Assembly: GCF_017592475.1 (NCBI RefSeq)
Contig: NZ_JAGFNP010000015.1
Span: 93,810-157,809, forward strand
Length of the DNA: 64,000 nt
Direction of reading: 5' to 3'
Source: Glycomyces niveus
Lineage (GTDB): Bacteria; Actinomycetota; Actinomycetes; Mycobacteriales; Micromonosporaceae
Shown here: positions 52,833-61,857 of the stretch, in pieces
Layout: every line of letters starts with the position of its first letter
How positions within the stretch are numbered: the first letter of the stretch is position 1
The notes under the pieces: generated by a model
Databases searched by the model: none
Told to the model about the DNA's origin: nothing
What the model saw: only the letters and a program-made list of their open reading frames with translations
Made by a program: the position numbers and the translations under genes

Positions 52833-53608
52833 GGCCGCATCGTACCTTGCTGACCTGTCCAGATATTGACCGAATTTGCTTGGACCCGCTCGAAGCACTC
52901 GGTAAAGGTTCGGAACATGCCACCGCCCGGCAGCTCCTTCAAGTGCATGACCGGAGCGTGGGAGGCGTAGCACCCGAGGACGTGGGTGTTCACCAACATC
53001 TCGGAGTCGCACCAATAGATGCTGTTGTACAGGGTCGTCTCATGGAACCCGACCCAGATCCCAGGGGTTCCCTCAAGCTGCTGATAGAACGGCAAGACCG
53101 CCTCGATGCGCCGTCGCATCCCCTCACCGACACCTTCCTCCTCGCCGCGAAGAGCAACCGCGGCTGAATCCGGATTGCCGAGAAGGATCGAAACCTTCAC
53201 ACCCTCAGCCGCCTTCGCCTTGAGGAGCGGCACCAGGCCTGAATCGCCCTCGGGCAGGAACAGCCCCGCGTAGGCCAGCACTCCGATGTGCCGGGTCGCC
53301 TGCCTGAAGATCCGTGACCAAAGCTCTGCCGGAACGTCATTGCGCTTCGGGTAGGTGTGAACCAACTCAGATTCGCTGACGATCTTCGCCTTCTGCTCGG
53401 GCAAGGCGTCAGGCCACAAGTAGTTCTCGCTCTGCTGCAGGGCAAGAGCCACTGCAGCGCGGGTCTTCGCGTACGGGTTGCGCCCCTTCGTGATCCAACG
53501 CTCAACGGACTTCGGATCGACGCCGATCTTGGCCGCAAGCTCGGCCGGAGTGATGCCTTGGGCGTGGATCGCGCTGCGAAGTCGCTCGTTCATGCGCTGC
53601 ACCTTCAT
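52829..53608 (-). CDS. XRE-family regulator with DUF5919 domain
   Basis: 259 residues. The helix-turn-helix lies at about 10-60 (GITPAELAAKIGVDPKSVERW). The DUF5919 part has ATRHIGVLAYAGLFLPE, VKVSILLGNPDS and a large core seen in AICE and plasmid regulators. It is coupled to the Nudix gene and divergent from the replication/transfer genes. A repeat-rich operator upstream is its likely binding site, making it the main repressor of the element. Confidence 0.85.
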   Translation of the reverse strand: MKVQRMNERLRSAIHAQGITPAELAAKIGVDPKSVERWITKGRNPYAKTRAAVALALQQSENYLWPDALPEQKAKIVSESELVHTYPKRNDVPAELWSRIFRQATRHIGVLAYAGLFLPEGDSGLVPLLKAKAAEGVKVSILLGNPDSAAVALRGEEEGVGEGMRRRIEAVLPFYQQLEGTPGIWVGFHETTLYNSIYWCDSEMLVNTHVLGCYASHAPVMHLKELPGGGMFRTFTECFERVQANSVNIWTGQQGTMRP

Positions 53609-53616
53609 CTCTGAAA

Positions 53617-53669
53617 CAGGGACGTCTAGGGACGAGTCTAACAGGACTGAGACGTCCTGAGAAGTCCCT
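53617..53669. promoter_or_regulatory. Repeat-rich operator between regulator and transfer genes
   Basis: Two direct copies of AGGGACG(A)TCT are followed by AGGAC-tgagac-GTCCT and another GTCCC, all built on GGAC/GTCC. This sits at the divergent promoter between the XRE regulator and the replication/transfer genes. Dense dyads of this kind suit autoregulation by the XRE protein. Confidence 0.55.
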
Positions 53670-53777
53670 TGAGGTGGTGAATGCGTCCTCCTTTTTCCCT
53701 CATTCTTGATTCATCAGCCCAGAAGTACTGGGCCGAAGCCTTTAGGGGCCAAGCAATACGAGATGAGAGGCAAGCTG

Positions 53778-54092
53778 ATGAAGCTGAAGATCGATGTCAC
53801 GAACGTGGCGTTCATGGTCACCGGTGCTCCGGAAGCCAAGGAGTACGACGGCAAGCAGCAGACGGAGAAGGACACGGGCGCGCTCAAGTGGGTCACCCAG
53901 CTCCTGGCTCTGGAAAAGGGAGAGAACGGTCAGGGCGAGATCATCCGCGTGGTGACCGCTGGAGAGATGCCGAAACTGGCCCAGCTCCAGCCCGTCACCC
54001 CGGTCGACCTGGAAGCCATCCCTTGGAACCAGAACGGCAAGAGCGGTGTCGCCTATCGCGCGGCCGCCATCAAGCCTCAGTCTGCGAAGTAG
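53778..54092 (+). CDS. SCO3933-family regulatory protein
   Basis: 104 residues from ATG 53778 (AGAGGCAAG upstream). The pattern KIDVTNVAFMVTGAPEAK, WVTQLLAL and TPVDLEAIPWNQNGKSGVAYRA matches the SCO3933 family, which accompanies FtsK-like and spd genes in AICEs and plasmids. The role is probably replication or transfer regulation. Confidence 0.8.
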   Translation: MKLKIDVTNVAFMVTGAPEAKEYDGKQQTEKDTGALKWVTQLLALEKGENGQGEIIRVVTAGEMPKLAQLQPVTPVDLEAIPWNQNGKSGVAYRAAAIKPQSAK

Positions 54093-54145
54093 CCGCAAGT
54101 TCGGGTTCCGTTGCCGGGGCCTGACCTCTCGAAAGGATCTCTGCC

Positions 54146-54445
54146 ATGCAAGACGGGATGTCCGCACACCTCGCGGTGTTCCTCACGGACGGGATGACCG
54201 TTGAGTCGTCTGTCTGGGAGAACCAGCGTGGATCGCTGCGAATGGAGGCCGGTTACAGCGGTGCCTATTTGGTGCTGCATGGATCGGCAGTGGAGTTCCG
54301 GCAGGTTGCCGAGGCTCTGCACCGTCTGGCCGATGACGTTGAACGGGGGGCCAAGCGTCAACGCGCGCTTGACAACGCTCCGCGTCGTCGGACCAAGTTC
54401 GTCGCCGATCCGGCGGTGAAGGAAGAGATGAAAGTAGCCGCTTAG
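54146..54445 (+). CDS. Hypothetical AICE protein
   Basis: 99 residues starting MQDGMSAHLAVFLTDGMTVE, with GAAAGGAT upstream. A strand-rich first half and a basic helical tail. No family recognised. Lies between the SCO3933-like gene and the transfer genes. Confidence 0.55.
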   Translation: MQDGMSAHLAVFLTDGMTVESSVWENQRGSLRMEAGYSGAYLVLHGSAVEFRQVAEALHRLADDVERGAKRQRALDNAPRRRTKFVADPAVKEEMKVAA

Positions 54446-54544
54446 GCGGCAATGGGGAACCGGTCGACCGTCCAAAGCTGGCCGGTTCCCCGCCTCGCAT
54501 GAACCAAAACCCTTTGCCCCTCGGGGCGGAAAGGATGGTCTGCC

Positions 54545-55528
54545 ATGCCTTCTCATGGTAGCCGGTCTGCTGGCCGCAACCGGGCTTCGGCTCGTGCTGC
54601 GCAGACGCTCATCGATCAGTTCGAGGTCGGCTCGGCCAAGCGCCGCGCCAAGATCTCCGGTGGCCTGGCCGCGTTCGCGGTCGCTCTGGTCGCTTTCCCC
54701 ATCGCCGTGCTGGCGATGGAGTGGGCTCAGGCCCTGTTCGTCGCGGTCGCCTTGGGCGCTGCTGCTGGCGTGGTCGCTGCGGTCTTGACCGTGGTGTGGC
54801 CGGTGCTGCGCGTGGCGTGGCACTGGGCTGGTGAGCTCGTCCTCCTGGGCCTCCTCATCGCCGTCTATGCGCTGCTGGCGGCGTGGGTCGGGCCGTTCGG
54901 CTCGCTCGCGATCGTCGCGTTGCTCGTCGGTGTCCCGTGGTTCATTCCGCCGGCCAACCGGTGGCTGAACCACTGGGGCTGGTGCATGGTCACCCGTCAC
55001 CGCCTCCGCGTCGCCTCGGACGCCTTCATGGAGGGCAAAGGGGCTCGGGGAGCGGTCAAGCCGCTGATTCTCATCGCTCGTCCGACCCAGTCGGGTGAGC
55101 GGGTGTGGCTGTGGCTGCGCGGCGACCTGACCTTGGACGACCTGCAAGGCCGTCTGACCGAGCTGGCTTCGGTCTGCTGGGCCAACTCGGCGGATGCCCG
55201 CCCGGCGGGCAAGAAAGCCGCCTATGCGGTGGTGGATATCCACCGTCGCGATGTCCTCGCTGAGGGCGTGGCGGTGCCGGTCTCTTCGATGCTCGAAGGG
55301 ATCGACCCGGACTCGTACCGGGACATGGCCGAGGTCGATGAAGACGACGAAGGCGTGGACATCACCGATGACCCGGTGATCCAAGCGCAGCTCGATGAGC
55401 TGACAGGCAAGTCCCGTCGTGAGCGCAAGCCACGCCAGTCCAAGGCCGACAAGGCCGAAGACGCCGCCGTCGTGCGGCGTGAAGAGGGTCCGGACGAGGA
55501 CGAGGGCTTCATCCCCGCGTTCATCTAA
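54545..55528 (+). CDS. AICE membrane protein, likely transfer-complex partner
   Basis: 327 residues. The N-terminus is basic, then four membrane segments (AAFAVALVAFPIAVLAM; AQALFVAVALGAAAGVVAAVLTVVWPVL; LVLLGLLIAVYALLAAWVG; LAIVALLVGVPWF). A soluble domain with LWLRGDLTLDDLQGRLTELA follows, and the tail is acidic and charged (KSRRERKPRQSKADKAED). It precedes the FtsK-like gene by about 100 bases and may be the membrane part of a DNA transfer machine normally fused to the motor in TraB/TraSA. Confidence 0.65.
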   Translation: MPSHGSRSAGRNRASARAAQTLIDQFEVGSAKRRAKISGGLAAFAVALVAFPIAVLAMEWAQALFVAVALGAAAGVVAAVLTVVWPVLRVAWHWAGELVLLGLLIAVYALLAAWVGPFGSLAIVALLVGVPWFIPPANRWLNHWGWCMVTRHRLRVASDAFMEGKGARGAVKPLILIARPTQSGERVWLWLRGDLTLDDLQGRLTELASVCWANSADARPAGKKAAYAVVDIHRRDVLAEGVAVPVSSMLEGIDPDSYRDMAEVDEDDEGVDITDDPVIQAQLDELTGKSRRERKPRQSKADKAEDAAVVRREEGPDEDEGFIPAFI

Positions 55529-55631
55529 GGCCCCTTGGTTCTAGCCCTGCTGGGCTGCTCGAAACGGAGGGACGGTGCAGGCCGTTCCGTCCCTCCACCA
55601 ATCACTTGGATTCCTTTGGGAGGTAACCGTT

Positions 55632-56435
55632 ATGAACACTGCTGTCGGTCCGAATATGTCCATCATGGATGACTTCTACCTTGGCAAGTACGCCACCGGC
55701 GAGGCCGTGAAGCTTTGCTTCGCCTACAAGAATCTGCTCGCGGGCGGCGAGCCCGGTTCGGGCAAGTCGGGTCTGGAACAGACCATCCTGGCGCAGGCGG
55801 CGCTGTGTGTCGACACGAAGCTGATCGGCTTCGACGGCAAGCTGGTCGAACTCATGCAGTGGGCCGACGTCTTCGACGTCTTCGTAGGCCCGGACATGCG
55901 CAAGGCCCTTGCCACGCTGCTGTGGGTGCAGCGGCTCATGGATGAGCGCTACGCCAAGATGTCGGCGCTCAAGCTCCGCAAACACGTGCCGTCTCAGACT
56001 GACCCGTTCTGGGTGATCTCGGTCGATGAGCTGGCCTACTTCACTTCGGTGGCGGGCACCAAGGTCGAACAGGAACTGTTCTCGGCGCTGCTGCGCGACA
56101 TCGTCGCTCGTGGCCGTGCTGCCGGGATCATCGTCCTGGCGATGACGCAGCGGGCTTCGTGGGACATCGTTCCGACCGCGCTGCGCGACCTGTTCGCCTA
56201 CCGGTGGGTCGGGCGCTGCTCCACCCCGGGTTCTTCGGACGTTGCGCTCGGTGCCGGTTGGGTTGACCAGGGCTACAACGCGATGAACCTTGACCCGTCC
56301 AAGCCCGGTGACTCCTTTCTCCTCGCTGAGGGTGGGGTGCCGCGCCGGATGCGGGTGGCGTGGATGTCTGACGCGGAGGTCGCTCAGGTGGCGGCGTTCG
56401 CTGCTCAGCTCCGGGGCCGCAAGTCGGTCGTGTAA
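55632..56435 (+). CDS. FtsK/SpoIIIE-like DNA translocase (short form)
   Basis: 267 residues from ATG 55632 (GGGAGGTAACC upstream). Walker A GGEPGSGKSG lies near 38-47 and Walker B WVISVDELAYF near 138. The sequence ends soon after the motor domain. pSAM2 TraSA-type proteins move double-stranded DNA between mycelia; they usually carry membrane segments too, which here are in the preceding gene. This is the conjugation motor of the element. Confidence 0.85.
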   Translation: MNTAVGPNMSIMDDFYLGKYATGEAVKLCFAYKNLLAGGEPGSGKSGLEQTILAQAALCVDTKLIGFDGKLVELMQWADVFDVFVGPDMRKALATLLWVQRLMDERYAKMSALKLRKHVPSQTDPFWVISVDELAYFTSVAGTKVEQELFSALLRDIVARGRAAGIIVLAMTQRASWDIVPTALRDLFAYRWVGRCSTPGSSDVALGAGWVDQGYNAMNLDPSKPGDSFLLAEGGVPRRMRVAWMSDAEVAQVAAFAAQLRGRKSVV

Positions 56436-56484
56436 CCGAGTGCCGTCAACCCGTCCTTGACAGGTCGGCGGCACTCCGGGCGAA

Positions 56485-56520
56485 CGGTTCAACCGGGGTT
56501 CGATTCCCCGGCGTCCACGA
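56485..56520 (+). other. tRNA/tmRNA-like T-arm
   Basis: CCGGGG-TTCGATT-CCCCGG (56493-56511) is a perfect T-arm with the conserved GTTCGATTC loop, followed by CGTCCAC. No matching cloverleaf can be built upstream. It may be a tRNA fragment captured by recombination, or coincidence in GC-rich sequence. Confidence 0.4.
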
Positions 56521-56606
56521 CGCAAGGAATCCCAGCACTAATCGCACACGGGCTAGTACTGCGTCTTGCTGATGAGGCATTGAGGACAAGAGAAAGAGGG
56601 CAAGAA

Positions 56607-56822
56607 ATGAAGCACCTCAGAGTAACGCTTGATGATGAAGACAAGAGCGTCAGGCACTTCGTCACTACCGACGAGAATGCCGCCGTCGTGATGGTGGATT
56701 TCAAGGAGGGCGACATGATCGCCATTGAGGACCACACATTCAGTGGCGACACGACGGTCAGGGAATCGATCACGATCATCCGGGTCAGCCGGATTGTGGC
56801 GATCGAGATCAGGAACAGGTAA
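56607..56822 (+). CDS. Small hypothetical AICE protein
   Basis: 71 residues from ATG 56607 (AGAGGGCAAG upstream). Strand-rich, starting MKHLRVTLDDEDKSVRHFVT. No family recognised. Confidence 0.5.
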   Translation: MKHLRVTLDDEDKSVRHFVTTDENAAVVMVDFKEGDMIAIEDHTFSGDTTVRESITIIRVSRIVAIEIRNR

Positions 56823-56928
56823 GCCGCACGGGCTTACTGGGAGAGCGATCGGCAACCTTCGGGGTTCGAGGCCCCGACGCTCACGCGGTAATAGCAATCA
56901 CGAATGGAAAAGGAAGGAGGAGTGTGCA

Positions 56929-57288
56929 ATGTTCCGTACCGAATATGACGACCCGGAAGGCATCCGTCATGGCGGTCTGCCGACCTTCAATTACCGCTTC
57001 GCGCCGGACGGCTTGTACACCCGCCGACAACTCGCCGCTGAAGGGCTTACCCCTGGGCGGCAGCCGATAGCGGCTCAGATCAGGTGGCGACGCGGTAAGC
57101 GATTCGCCTATCTGTACCGCCGCGACCTGGCCGTACCGAAGCGTCCGGCCACCGACGCGCAGCTCGTTGCGCTCATGAAGGCGTGGGTCGCCTTGTCGAC
57201 CTGCCCGTCTTGTAAGACGGAATACGGCTACTACATCCCCAAGCGCTACGGCGAATGCCTCGACTGCTTTGAGCAGGCGGGGGCGTGA
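56929..57288 (+). CDS. RRQRL-motif zinc-binding protein
   Basis: 119 residues from ATG 56929 (AAGGAAGGAGG upstream). The YTRRQLAAEGL motif and a C-terminal CPSC ... CLDC zinc knuckle match the RRQRL-motif proteins of AICEs and plasmids. Its stop overlaps the next GTG (GTGA). Confidence 0.75.
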   Translation: MFRTEYDDPEGIRHGGLPTFNYRFAPDGLYTRRQLAAEGLTPGRQPIAAQIRWRRGKRFAYLYRRDLAVPKRPATDAQLVALMKAWVALSTCPSCKTEYGYYIPKRYGECLDCFEQAGA

Positions 57289-57599
57289 CCGTGTTCGAAG
57301 CGTTCCAGGCTGCTGCGGTTCCGCCGCTGCACAAGGTGGCCCAGATCGACGCCTGTCCGCCGTGGCAGACCGATCTTTCCCGGATGCGGTTCCTGTGCCG
57401 TATGTGCCGCAAGCACTTCACCGGAACCGAACTCGCCGACGACGACTTGCACGTCCTCGTGTTCGCGCCGACTCCCGGTTGGGAGTGGGTTCGATGCGTC
57501 ATCTGCGACGAGGTGACCGTGCCAACGGTCGAGCACTCATCCAAATGCGACTACTGCAACGGCTTGCAGTGGTGGAAACCTTTGGAGGTCAAGCAATGA
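57285..57599 (+). CDS. Hypothetical Cys-rich AICE protein
   Basis: 104 residues from GTG in a GTGA overlap. It carries two CxxC pairs (FLCRMCRKHF; VRCVICDEV) and a third (KCDYCNG), so it probably binds two zinc ions. It overlaps the SpdA-like gene (ATGA) and is part of one translated block. Confidence 0.6.
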   Translation: MTVFEAFQAAAVPPLHKVAQIDACPPWQTDLSRMRFLCRMCRKHFTGTELADDDLHVLVFAPTPGWEWVRCVICDEVTVPTVEHSSKCDYCNGLQWWKPLEVKQ

Positions 57600-58141
57600 A
57601 GCTCGAAGACGGCGCGCAGACCGTCATCATGCTGTTTATGGGTGTGGCCGCTGGCGCGGTCTCCTTCACCCACGTCCACGACGCCACCGTGATGGCAGGC
57701 CAGCCCTCGTGGGTCGGCTGGGTCAACGCGGTGACCATCGAATTGATGGTGATCGCCCTCGGTCTTGAGGTGCGACGCCGCCGCCGCTCTGGCGGTCACA
57801 AGGTCAAGTCGGTCATGGCCATGATGATGTTCTTCATCTTCCTGTCCATGGGCGCGCAGGTCCTTGACGCCGAACCGACCATCGTCGGTTGGCTCGCCGC
57901 TTCCGCCTCGGCACTGGGGTTCCTGACCCTGGTCAAGGTCGTGCTTTCGCGACCCACTGAGGCCAAAAGCGCCGGCCAAACTCGGCAGGCCGAACCCGTT
58001 CGACCGGTCCCGGCTCCTCAGTCGGAACCTGAGTTGATCGACGTGGCCGCGACCGTGGTCGAAAAGCCTGCCGTGGCTGCTGAACCCGCTCCGGTGGATG
58101 ACGCGTTCGCCGCGTTCGCCGCCTTCGGTGAAGGCCGGTAG
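57596..58141 (+). CDS. DUF2637 / SpdA-like membrane protein
   Basis: 181 residues from ATG overlapping the previous stop. DUF2637 is seen as GVAAGAVSFTHVHDATVMAG, PSWVGWVNAVTIELMVIALG and a second membrane stretch (MAMMMFFIFLSMGAQVLDAE), with a third near VGWLAASASALGFLTLVKVV. Acidic/proline-rich tail. Spd proteins aid spread of transferred DNA through the mycelium. Confidence 0.8.
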   Translation: MKLEDGAQTVIMLFMGVAAGAVSFTHVHDATVMAGQPSWVGWVNAVTIELMVIALGLEVRRRRRSGGHKVKSVMAMMMFFIFLSMGAQVLDAEPTIVGWLAASASALGFLTLVKVVLSRPTEAKSAGQTRQAEPVRPVPAPQSEPELIDVAATVVEKPAVAAEPAPVDDAFAAFAAFGEGR

Positions 58142-58146
58142 CCGCG

Positions 58147-58419
58147 ATGGTCGAAAACCGCGAGTTCAACGCCTTTGCCCGTCGGATCATTCGCGCGTAT
58201 GGGCGCCGGGTGGCTGAGGGTGACGTGGACGCACTTCCCGAGCTCATCGAGCTCTCTGCCTCGCTTGATGAGGCGATCACCAACGCCGTCAAGGGACTGC
58301 GGTCCTTTGGCTACTCCTGGACCGAGATCGCCGATCGTGTCGGCATGTCCAGGCAGGCCGCCCAGCAGCGCTGGGGCCGGTCCATCCCGCAGCAACGGGA
58401 CCCCAACAACAACGACTAG
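58147..58419 (+). CDS. Small helix-turn-helix protein
   Basis: 90 residues starting MVENREFNAFARRIIRAYGR. The segment SWTEIADRVGMSRQAAQQRWG is a helix-turn-helix typical of sigma-like or TetR-like binding helices. It sits 5 bases after the DUF2637 gene and may regulate replication or transfer. Confidence 0.65.
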   Translation: MVENREFNAFARRIIRAYGRRVAEGDVDALPELIELSASLDEAITNAVKGLRSFGYSWTEIADRVGMSRQAAQQRWGRSIPQQRDPNNND

Positions 58420-58500
58420 CGCCGAGGGCGCGGCCAACCTTCCACAGCGCCGCGCCCCGGCATCAACTGCCAACCAATGCGATTGAAAGGCGATTCCAGT

Positions 58501-58821
58501 ATGCCAACCACGCAGGCCATGACCTACCACTACCGTCAGCGCCTCCTGGGCGACCTCGACGGCAACGCGGGCGAATGCCAGTTCCCCGAACCCGTCGACC
58601 CGCCGAAGGTCGGCGGCCGGACCCTCTACCGGGTCTACAAGTGCCCCGAGTGCACTTCGGTCCTATACGCCAATGGCGGCAAGCCCGACCAGACCGAGGA
58701 GATCGCCGTGATCTTCGTGATTTGCGGCCACTGCTCCTATCCCGACTTCGTGCGGGATCTCGCCTACTCCGAAGACCTGTGCCGCTGCTTCGGCTGGGTC
58801 TACCTCGACGACGAGGACTAA
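58501..58821 (+). CDS. Hypothetical Cys-rich AICE protein
   Basis: 106 residues from ATG 58501 (GAAAGGCGATTCC upstream); an in-frame ATG at 58477 is an alternative. It contains CPECTSVLYANGG, VICGHCSYPDF and further Cys, so it probably binds zinc. Immediately upstream of the replication gene. No family recognised. Confidence 0.55.
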   Translation: MPTTQAMTYHYRQRLLGDLDGNAGECQFPEPVDPPKVGGRTLYRVYKCPECTSVLYANGGKPDQTEEIAVIFVICGHCSYPDFVRDLAYSEDLCRCFGWVYLDDED

Positions 58822-58913
58822 CAGATCCAACGCCCTGCCTCCGCCGCTCCATGAACACACACGAGCCGCCGAGGCAGGGCACCAACCACTCGCCACCGAA
58901 AGGAGGAACACCA

Positions 58914-60332
58914 ATGGACACCGACACCATCCACCCTTCGTTCGCCGCCGACGTAGTCCACCGCGCCAAGACGACCGGTTGGGACTCGTGGCTTTCACAC
59001 GTCGCGGGCGCTGCCGGGTGCTCGAACCCCGTCCGACTCGCTGGTGACCTCCACACGGTCAACGAAGCCACCGGGCAAATCCTCGCCGCCCGCTCGACTG
59101 CCACCATGCCCGATGGCGTGATCTACAAAGCCTGCGGCACTCGCCGAGCCTCCCTCTGCCCAACGTGCGCGAAGACCTACCAACACGACGCGTTCCACCT
59201 CGTGCGCTCCGGCATGATCGGCGGCAAAGGCGTCCCCGAAACGGTCACCTCGCACCCGGCCCTGTTCGTCACCCTCACCGCCCCTGCCTTCGGTCCCGTC
59301 CACACCCGGACGCTGACCGCCTCGGGGAAGGTGCGGCCCTGCCGTGCCCGCCGCGACGCCGAAACCTGCCCTCACGGCATCCGCCTGGCCTGCCACACCC
59401 GCCACGGTGAAGACGCTCCCGAGATCGGCCAGCCGCTGTGCCTGGAGTGTTACGACCATGACGCCCAAGTCGTCTGGAACATCGCCTCCGGCGAACTGTG
59501 GCGACGCACCCGCATCAACATCGACCGCGGCCTGTCCCGCCTGGCCAAGGCCCACGGCATCGACCCCGCCTCGGTGCGTCTGCGATACGTCAAGGTCGCC
59601 GAGTTCCAACGGCGCGGCGCGATCCACTTTCATACGCTCATCCGCCTCGACGGACGCTCCCCGATCGCTGGTGACGTTGTGATCCCTCCGCCCGCCGCCA
59701 TCGGCGCCGACGACATCGCCACCATCGTCTCCGAAGCTGCTGTCTCGACGCACTTCCGCACCGATGAGCACGAAGAGCGCCCCGAGGGCTGGCTCATCCG
59801 CTGGGGTGCGCAAGTCGACGTGCGCCAGATCGAGCTTGGCGAGGGCGAACTGACCGAGAATCACGCCGCCGGATACCTCGCCAAGTACGCCACCAAAGCC
59901 ACCGAGGACACTAACCACCTGTCAGGCCGACTCGATGAGACCACGGTCCACTTCTATGCCGACCCCCAAGGCGACCACATTGCCCGGTTGATCGCTGCTT
60001 GCTGGGACCTCGGAAGACAAGGCGGGCAATGGATTCGCCTTCGCCGCTGGGCGCACATGCTCGGCTTCGGAGGCCACTTCATGACCAAAGCACGCGCCTG
60101 GTCCACCACCTTCGGAGCACTCAGAGACGCACGCGCCCAATGGATTCGCTGTCAACACGAGGTTGATACCGAAGAGGCTGACACGACCGTGCTCGTCAAC
60201 TACCTCCGCTATGACGGCACCGGCTGGCACACCGCCGCTGACGCCCTCATGGCCTCCTCCGCCGCATCTCGCGCCCGAGAGCAACGGCAACTCGCCCGCG
60301 AAGCCTTGCACGAACTGAACACTACTGATTGA
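58914..60332 (+). CDS. repSA: RepSA-family rolling-circle replication initiator
   Basis: 472 residues from ATG 58914 (GGAGGAACACCA upstream). The metal-binding H238-F-H240 of rolling-circle initiators is seen in RRGAIHFHTLIRLDG. The catalytic tyrosine region is AAGYLAKYATKATE. Several CxxC pairs (SLCPTCAKTY; RLACHTRH; CLECYDHD) fit the zinc region of RepSA proteins. It nicks the element's origin to start replication during transfer, as in pSAM2. Confidence 0.9.
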   Translation: MDTDTIHPSFAADVVHRAKTTGWDSWLSHVAGAAGCSNPVRLAGDLHTVNEATGQILAARSTATMPDGVIYKACGTRRASLCPTCAKTYQHDAFHLVRSGMIGGKGVPETVTSHPALFVTLTAPAFGPVHTRTLTASGKVRPCRARRDAETCPHGIRLACHTRHGEDAPEIGQPLCLECYDHDAQVVWNIASGELWRRTRINIDRGLSRLAKAHGIDPASVRLRYVKVAEFQRRGAIHFHTLIRLDGRSPIAGDVVIPPPAAIGADDIATIVSEAAVSTHFRTDEHEERPEGWLIRWGAQVDVRQIELGEGELTENHAAGYLAKYATKATEDTNHLSGRLDETTVHFYADPQGDHIARLIAACWDLGRQGGQWIRLRRWAHMLGFGGHFMTKARAWSTTFGALRDARAQWIRCQHEVDTEEADTTVLVNYLRYDGTGWHTAADALMASSAASRAREQRQLAREALHELNTTD

Positions 60333-60346
60333 TTGGATTGATTGTT

Positions 60347-60562
60347 ATGGATGGAAAGATGGTTCTCGCCCCACGTTGGTACACGATGGCGCAGGTCGCC
60401 GAACTGCTCGGCTACAGCGTCGCCAAGGTCAAGACCCTGGTCTACTCCGGTGAACTGCGCTCGCTCAAGGACGGCGGCAACCGCCGCATCTTGCCCGAAT
60501 GGGTCGATGAGTACGTCGAGCGCAAGGCCGCCAAGTCCGAGTCTCTGGAGTTGGTGGCATGA
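60347..60562 (+). CDS. xis: Excisionase (helix-turn-helix, Xis)
   Basis: 71 residues from ATG 60347 (a second ATG 12 bases later is possible). Winged helix-turn-helix: WYTMAQVAELLGYSVAKVKT, then LKDGGNRRILPEWVDEYV, as in excisionases and MerR-like DNA-bending proteins. It overlaps int by 4 bases (ATGA), as in AICEs, and directs excision. Confidence 0.85.
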   Translation: MDGKMVLAPRWYTMAQVAELLGYSVAKVKTLVYSGELRSLKDGGNRRILPEWVDEYVERKAAKSESLELVA

Positions 60563-61779
60563 GCGGGAAGCGGGGCAACCGCGAAGGCTCGATGTATCCG
60601 TATAAGGACGGCTGGGCCGCTTACGTTTGGGTGACCACGCCCTCGGGGGCGCTGAAGCGGAAGTACGTCACCTCGAAGGATCGCGACAAGTGCCACGCCA
60701 AGTGGATCGAACTCCAGGCCAAGGCTGCCAAGGGGCCGGTCGACACAGATGTCGAATCCGTTGGGCAGTACGCCCACTACTGGCTTGAAGAACTGGTCAA
60801 GCCGAACCTCACGCCGGGCACCTACGACAACTACGCGAGGTGGGTGCGCCTCCAGATCGAACCGGGCATCGGATCTCGGCGTCTGGACAAGCTCCGAGTA
60901 CGGGACATTCAGGTCTGGCTGAACAAGGTCGCCGGTACCTGTCAATGCTGCTACCAGGGAAAAGACTCCGCCAGGGCGGAGGACAAACGCCAATGCTGCG
61001 CCATCGGGAAATGCTGCAAGCAGCTCTATACCAAGTCGTCCTTGCAGGGACTTCGTCGAGCGCTCCGCGCCATGCTCGGGTGCGCCGTCGTCGATGAGAA
61101 GTTGGACAAGAACCTGGGTTCACTGACCAAGATCACCGCGCAGCGCAAGCACAAGACACGGCGTCGCCGCTGGTCAAGTGAAGACGCGCGGAAGTTCCTC
61201 GTCTCGGCTCGTGTGGACGAGGACCGCTACTACCTGGCGTTCGTGTTCATCCTCGTTTATGGCATGCGTCGAGGTGAGGCTCTGGGATTTAGCGATGACG
61301 AGATCGACCTCGCTCGGGACCGGCTTGAAGTGGCCTGGCAGATTCAGCGCGTCGGCACGGAGCTGTTGCGCCGCGAGGTCAAGACCGAGGACTCGGAGGA
61401 CTACCTACCACTGCTTGGTATCTGCCGTGCCGCTGTTGAGCTGCGGTATCGGCAGCGGGACAAGGAGCGACAGGAGGCAGGCAACGCCTGGCATGAGTCG
61501 GGCCTGGTCATCACGACGCCCCTGGGCAGCGTCAAGGACCCGAGGAACTTCCTGCGGGACTGGTACTACAGGTGCGACAAGGCCGGGGTGCCGCGCATTT
61601 CGATCCGAGACGCCCGGCGTACCTGTGCCTCGATCCTTGCTGACCTGGACGTTCACCCTCGGATCGCGATGCGTATTCTGCGCCACTCCAAGATCACGGT
61701 CACGATGGAGGTCTATACCAAGGTGTCCGATGAAGCCACGATTACGGCACTCAAGCGGCTCGAAACCGAGCTTGGGTGA
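60559..61779 (+). CDS. int: Tyrosine-type integrase (site-specific recombinase)
   Basis: 406 residues from ATG overlapping xis. N-terminal arm-binding part (SMYPYKDGWAAYVWVTTPSG), a Cys-rich insert (GTCQCCYQGKDSARAEDKRQ...C) and a catalytic domain with R in YGMRRGEALG near 233, IRDARRTCASIL, LRHSKITVTMEVYTKV near 375-390 with the final tyrosine. In place of the usual HxxR it has R-D-A-R-R, as seen in pSAM2-type integrases. It lies beside attR and integrates the element into tRNA-Lys. Confidence 0.92.
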   Translation: MSGKRGNREGSMYPYKDGWAAYVWVTTPSGALKRKYVTSKDRDKCHAKWIELQAKAAKGPVDTDVESVGQYAHYWLEELVKPNLTPGTYDNYARWVRLQIEPGIGSRRLDKLRVRDIQVWLNKVAGTCQCCYQGKDSARAEDKRQCCAIGKCCKQLYTKSSLQGLRRALRAMLGCAVVDEKLDKNLGSLTKITAQRKHKTRRRRWSSEDARKFLVSARVDEDRYYLAFVFILVYGMRRGEALGFSDDEIDLARDRLEVAWQIQRVGTELLRREVKTEDSEDYLPLLGICRAAVELRYRQRDKERQEAGNAWHESGLVITTPLGSVKDPRNFLRDWYYRCDKAGVPRISIRDARRTCASILADLDVHPRIAMRILRHSKITVTMEVYTKVSDEATITALKRLETELG

Positions 61780-61857
61780 TTGCTGTACTTCGCTGCTGTA
61801 CTCATAGGGAAATAGCAAAGAGGCCGGGTGTGAACCCGGCCTCTACCTGCATGTGTT

